Shown here piece after piece: positions 59,846 to 64,000 of a DNA stretch of 64,000 bases. The stretch lies in contig CM060954.1 in the NCBI GenBank assembly GCA_030765055.1, positions 110,243,813-110,307,812 of the forward strand, written 5' to 3'. Both the position numbers and the translations under genes were made by a program. The notes under the pieces were generated by a model. That model worked only from the letters and a program-made list of their open reading frames with translations. It was not told the origin of the DNA and searched no databases. This DNA comes from Mantis religiosa (taxonomy: Eukaryota; Arthropoda; Insecta; Mantodea; Mantidae). Every line of letters begins with the position of its first letter. The first letter of the stretch is position 1.

Positions 59846-61756
59846 ACGCAATATTTTCGTTAGTAAAGGTGATTATTTGTTCAGTGTTTTAAAGAGTGAT
59901 TTTAAATGTTTTAAACAAAACGGAAATTAAATTATGGTTTGAAAAGGAAAGAATAGAGAAGTTATTTTATTTACATACGACACCACCATCTCTAACGATT
60001 AAAAAGCAACGAACGTATGCCAACACCTTATATATGTTCAAAAAATAAAAAATAAAAACACTACCATTATCTCTCATCTGTGACCGTACCCTGAAAAAGA
60101 ACCTCATACTAATACAAGAGCAGCCGAGGGACTTCGAGATAATCAACGCAGAGATCATCGCAGCATCAGCATCCCATTTCCATCTTTAAAATTTCGTTAC
60201 AGTTTGGAAACTAGAAATTCACATTTAAATCACAGCTTTGGCATTTCCCAAGAGCAAAGCTCAGTCAACGTAATTACCACAATCTTCTACAGACGATTCC
60301 CTTGGAAGCTCAAATTGAAAATATATTTGCGATGGCTGACCTAGCTCTGCTCAAGCCACTTTTTACGATACTTGGAATAAATTATTTTCTCCAGCATTTG
60401 CGTATTTTGTTTCCATTCTCTCGAAAGGTACTCTAAAAAGGTTACTAAATGGCCACTGGTTTTGTTCTGAGAATTTACTTCACGTCTGTGCAGAGATGTG
60501 CAGTCTCGTGGTTACCTTCATGGAAGTACACTTGCGTGTACAAATTGTCATTTTATTTTATATCACAGCAGTGAGCTCTTCCATTTCGATTTGATTCATT
60601 TATTAGACTACACCAAAACCTTTTCACTGATATGAAACCGAATTTATAATTTCATGAAGTTTTTTCCCCTTATTAAAAAGTAATGTACTTCAAAAATTTA
60701 TTCTTGCACCTTCTCTGTGCATTTGTCTTCAATTTTACACATGGTATTATTAGATACTCTTTCTGGAATTGTAAAAATGGTCATTAAGTAAATACTTTAT
60801 CTTACTTGCAAAAGCGGAAGGAAAGAAAACGTATGAGTTCCCATTTGACACAACCATAAGTACCGGATATCTCACACAAATGAAAACTAGTATCTAGTAC
60901 TTAGTTCAATAAAAAGAGAAATTATTTCACAGACTGGATGCTCTAATGAGATGTGCATTTTTCGTTTATTAGGACTTTTACTCTCTCTTTCGCTTTATCA
61001 GTTGTACAAATGACAGCTAAAGGTTAGAAAATTTAATGACTAACAATTTCTACGAGTAAGTTCAAAGTATTGTCGAAAATTTTTTTCCTTAATGGGTAGT
61101 TTGGTTTCGGGAGGATTTTATTGAAAACCTTCTTGTCGTACCGTAGGAGGATTTCTGACTCTTTATTGACATACTTTATTTTAATTAATTTCAGTCAGTC
61201 AGTTTCCAAATAATGTCATAGTTGCCGTTGGGCGGTGGTGTCTAATCACAGTATTTGTATGAATAGCTGCATGTAGTGAACCAAGCGGGAACCCGGATTC
61301 AATTCCTGGTACCGACATAAGCTGGAAGGCTTGATCCGAGGAGCACTCAGCCGCTTTGAGTACCTGAGAGGGCTAAATAAGAAGCTGCTTAAGTGAAACG
61401 TGGCGGCATCTAGTTGCAAAGGACAGCAAATTGTGGCCGGTTGGTTAGGACGGTGACCACATCTCACCCTCCGTTACTGCAACCCACTCATGGTGCTATG
61501 GGCAGAGGCAAAGGAACAGCGGCCGGCAAAACCCTTGGTCCGGAATGGGATGCGCCTTGGGGGAGGGGAGAGAATGAAGCAAATCAAATACTACTTCTTC
61601 TGCACTTCAAGTCTTAAGCATAAATGCCTGTTCCGAGTTCAAAATGCACTTCCTTGATTTTCCCGGATGTCTTTTTCCTTTCGGCCAGTAGCAAAATTAT
61701 TTCTGGTCACATTATGACTGAAAGAAATATCCGAATCATCTAATTAAAGAACTAAA
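59845..61756. other. No gene recognised; one SINE-like trace
   Basis: Near 61285-61310 CCCGGATTCAATTCC resembles a B box in a GC-richer segment (61260-61570) that could be an old SINE. Otherwise nothing is supported. Confidence 0.35.
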
Positions 61757-62200
61757 ATGTCATCCATCATCTTCACTCCATGGATTAGACACATTGTGTG
61801 TTCCAATTTTTACAATAGTCTCTCCACCTCTTTTGCGGTCGGCCCACATATCTTCTCCCTGCTATTTTATAATTTAGCACTACTTTTGGAAATTTATCTT
61901 AGTCCATCTTTTCCACATGTAAGAGCCAATTAATTTTGTGGTGTTTTATTTCTTTATCTATAGATTTCAAGTTTTTATTAAATCGTTATTTATGTGGTCT
62001 AGTTTTGTACATCATTTAGCTCTCAAGAATTTCATTTCAGATTATTGTATCTTACTTTCCATCTTCTTTGTTATAACCTAGCCAGAAGGTTTTGTATTTG
62101 TTTTGGAAATGTTAAAATCATAGCTCTTACATATTAAGCTTAATTCATATACAGCATGTTGTAAACTATCTTCACTTTTCTCTATTAATATTACTTCGTG
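61757..62200 (-). mobile_element. LINE 3' fragment
   Basis: The minus strand reads KHHKINWLLHVEKMD, then a stop, then FPKVVLNYKIAGRRYVGRPQ followed by KRWRDYCKNWNTQCV and a stop. This aligns in kind with the C-terminus of the LINE at 43928-45022 (HEHILRMEDGRYPNAVLNYN and GRSRKRWRDL). The 3' end shows a short GATGGATGACA-type tail. No coding is readable upstream of about 62200. Confidence 0.65.
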
Positions 62201-63139
62201 AACATATTTTGCGTATATAGGCTGAGCGAGACTTAGAAACTACTTTAATCATTGTTATTAAACATTCATTTTCTGTGCCTTAATTTTGAGCACAGCTGTG
62301 TACTGATGATTAAGCTGAAATTTTGCTGGCTGGCAAAGCATGTACTTTGGACTACCCTGCTGAATCATGTCAACTGTACACAGATGGCCTGAAACAGAAA
62401 TCAACAGGTTCTCAATTACGTAACTCTTGATCGCACTAGGCGATACAATACTTTGGAGAAAGATAATAATGCTTAGCTAGCGTGGGAACTGCTGATATAG
62501 CTGTTAGCTGCCATTTTGGCAGAAACCCCATTTAAGATTGGTTAAGCTAGCGTACGCGGGGATTTTATGCTGCAAGGTTGTTCTGGGAACATGCGGCGGT
62601 TTCACTCATAAAGTATAGCTCCTCCGGAAGTCATGCTGGTCCTAAATTTAGACTCGTCATGGCGCCGACAAGTGGTGGCTACTTTGCAGTCTAAGCTATG
62701 CACAAGCACACATCTCCAAGGTAAGCCCGGTTGGGTCTAGGATATACCAATGTAATTATTAATACTATTCCACCCCAAGTCTCCTCAAAACATCGGGAGA
62801 GACTTGTCTTAATACCCAATCATTTGGTTATAGTAAACTTCCATTTGATGGATCCTTATGTTGTCTCTATTTGTCTATCTTTAACCGAACTACAAACTCC
62901 CTCTATCATTTAGTTCTACCATCTGATCCCCTATACTTTCAGCTACGCTGCCAGTTGCACAGTAGATTGTAAACCCTTAAGGTGAAATCCCTTTAAGTAT
63001 ACACAATCCTGTTCACAACATATAGTGTAATCTTCCGGTTTACATTCATAAATGCAACAATTTAAGAGCGTTGTGTCTAATCTATTATTTAATATAATTT
63101 CTTAAATAAGAATCTTGTTCTATCTCAGGAAAACGTCAT
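62201..63139. other. No gene recognised
   Basis: Nothing supported. Confidence 0.4.
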
Positions 63140-63310
63140 TATCATCCATTATGTTTTATAGTTTTTCTCTGTTAACATTATCAAAAGCTTTTTGGAAATC
63201 TGTAATAGCTATATGAGTTGTTAGGTTATATTCTCTTCTTTTCTCGAATATCTGCTATATTGTTAATATATTATCTATAGTAGATAATGTATTTATAATC
63301 AAGACGTTAA
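63140..63310 (-). pseudogene. LINE reverse transcriptase fragment, minus strand
   Basis: The complement reads FEKRREYNLTTHIAITDFQK followed by AFDNVNREKL and a stop. This is the first catalytic Asp region of a LINE reverse transcriptase (DF.KAFD.(V/I)NR). Only about 50 codons remain. It lies back to back with the plus-strand LINE that follows. Confidence 0.65.
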
Positions 63311-63319
63311 TTGATAAAT

Positions 63320-64000
63320 ACTTTAGCAGGAAAAGGGGCAGATTGTACATGTTTTTGTGGATTTTGAGAAATCGTTCGATATGATAAACAGGGAGGCTTT
63401 AAAATGGAAATTAAGAAGAAAAGGGGTGAGCGAGAAGTTTATACATGAAATTGATAACAGTTATAGTGGAGTGAAATTCAGAATAAGATGTGGGTTGAAT
63501 GTATTATCAGAAGAAGCCGAACAGAAATTAGGCTTAAGACAGGGGTGCAAATTGAGTCCTATAGTATCCAATTTATTTATAGACGACATAATAGAGAAAA
63601 CAATGCCTATTGCCCAATAATAATGAGCAAAGAGATTCCTGGTTTATTGTATGCGGATGATTTAACGGTAGAAGCAATTTCCGTAATAAGTCTACAAAAA
63701 TCATTTGAGGAAGCCATAGGTTTTGCGCTGACTGGGTACTAAGAATAAAAAGAAAATATAAAAAATAATGGTATTTAAAAGAGAATCGATACTAAGGAAA
63801 GGAGAGGAGTGGTACATAGGAGACCAAAAGGTAGAAGTGGTAAAGGAGTATGACTATTTAGGTGTGAGGATGTGTAGCAGTGGAGGATGGGCTGCACAAG
63901 CTAGAAAAGTGATAGCTAATGGCAGGGCGGCAATGTCAGGGGTAAGAATATGTAAACATAAACTGGAGATGTCAGTTAGATAGTTAGAAAGAATGTATGA
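63320..64000 (+). pseudogene. LINE reverse transcriptase fragment, cut by the window edge
   Basis: Reads VDFEKSFDMINREALKWKLR (first catalytic Asp; Ser replaces the usual Ala in KAFD). Then RIRCGLNVLSEEAEQKLGLR and QGCKLSPIVSNLFIDDI follow. After a one-base shift come PGLLYADDLTVEA with the active-site YADD, and VVKEYDYLGVRMCSSGGWAA. Frame changes near 63600-63660 and 63745, and a stop near 63980, mark it as decayed. The 3' end may lie beyond the window. Confidence 0.85.

Overview
This window reads as a stretch of gene-poor eukaryotic, probably arthropod, chromosome packed with dead transposable elements. The basis is AT-rich intergenic sequence with long microsatellites, several mariner families, Jockey-type and other LINE fragments, a BEL/Pao remnant, a Penelope-like GIY-YIG remnant and at least four tRNA-derived SINE families with target-site duplications. 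This mix is typical of repeat-rich insect genomes; the species cannot be named from the sequence alone. I found no host protein-coding gene, no intact rRNA or tRNA gene and nothing bacterial. All calls were made by eye, so most boundaries are good to a few bases only.

Layout. 1-3.1 kb holds an inverted pair of an unclassified repeat around a deleted mariner. 3.1-4.5 kb is a PIF/Harbinger-like element with TAA duplications and a triplicated 175-bp segment. 5.6-6.1 kb is a solo LTR. 7.1-7.4 kb is a SINE, and 8.5-9.2 kb a LINE ORF2 tail. 11.5-14.8 kb holds two different decayed mariners. 16.5-17.8 kb holds SINEs, one nested in another. 18.5-18.7 kb is a 100-bp tandem repeat. 19.5-20.5 kb is a DDE transposase relic. 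21-25.5 kb holds microsatellites, a second deleted mariner and SINE copies. 27 kb carries a hAT-like relic and 28 kb a LINE end attached to a 200-bp (ATG)n array. 32-33 kb has a tandem duplication and a DDE relic. 33-40 kb is nearly featureless. 40-41.8 kb holds Penelope and BEL/Pao relics. 43.5-46 kb is one mariner broken by a LINE insertion and an LTR insertion. 47.7-49 kb has three long microsatellites. 50-53.5 kb holds a DDE relic and a SINE-transposon cluster. 54.5-55.5 kb is a Jockey copy with a clean 10-bp duplication. 57-59.6 kb holds a transposase N-terminus and a duplicated repeat carrying a tRNA-like core. 61.8-64 kb holds three LINE fragments in both orientations.

No operon-like or pathway logic links these pieces; their relations are mobilisation relations. 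Two mariner copies share the same internal deletion, which implies movement in trans. SINEs depend on LINE machinery, and nested insertions give a relative order of events. The best leads are the shared-deletion mariner family, the doubly interrupted mariner at 43.5-46 kb, and a repeat family whose tRNA-like sequence lies in its middle rather than at its 5' end.
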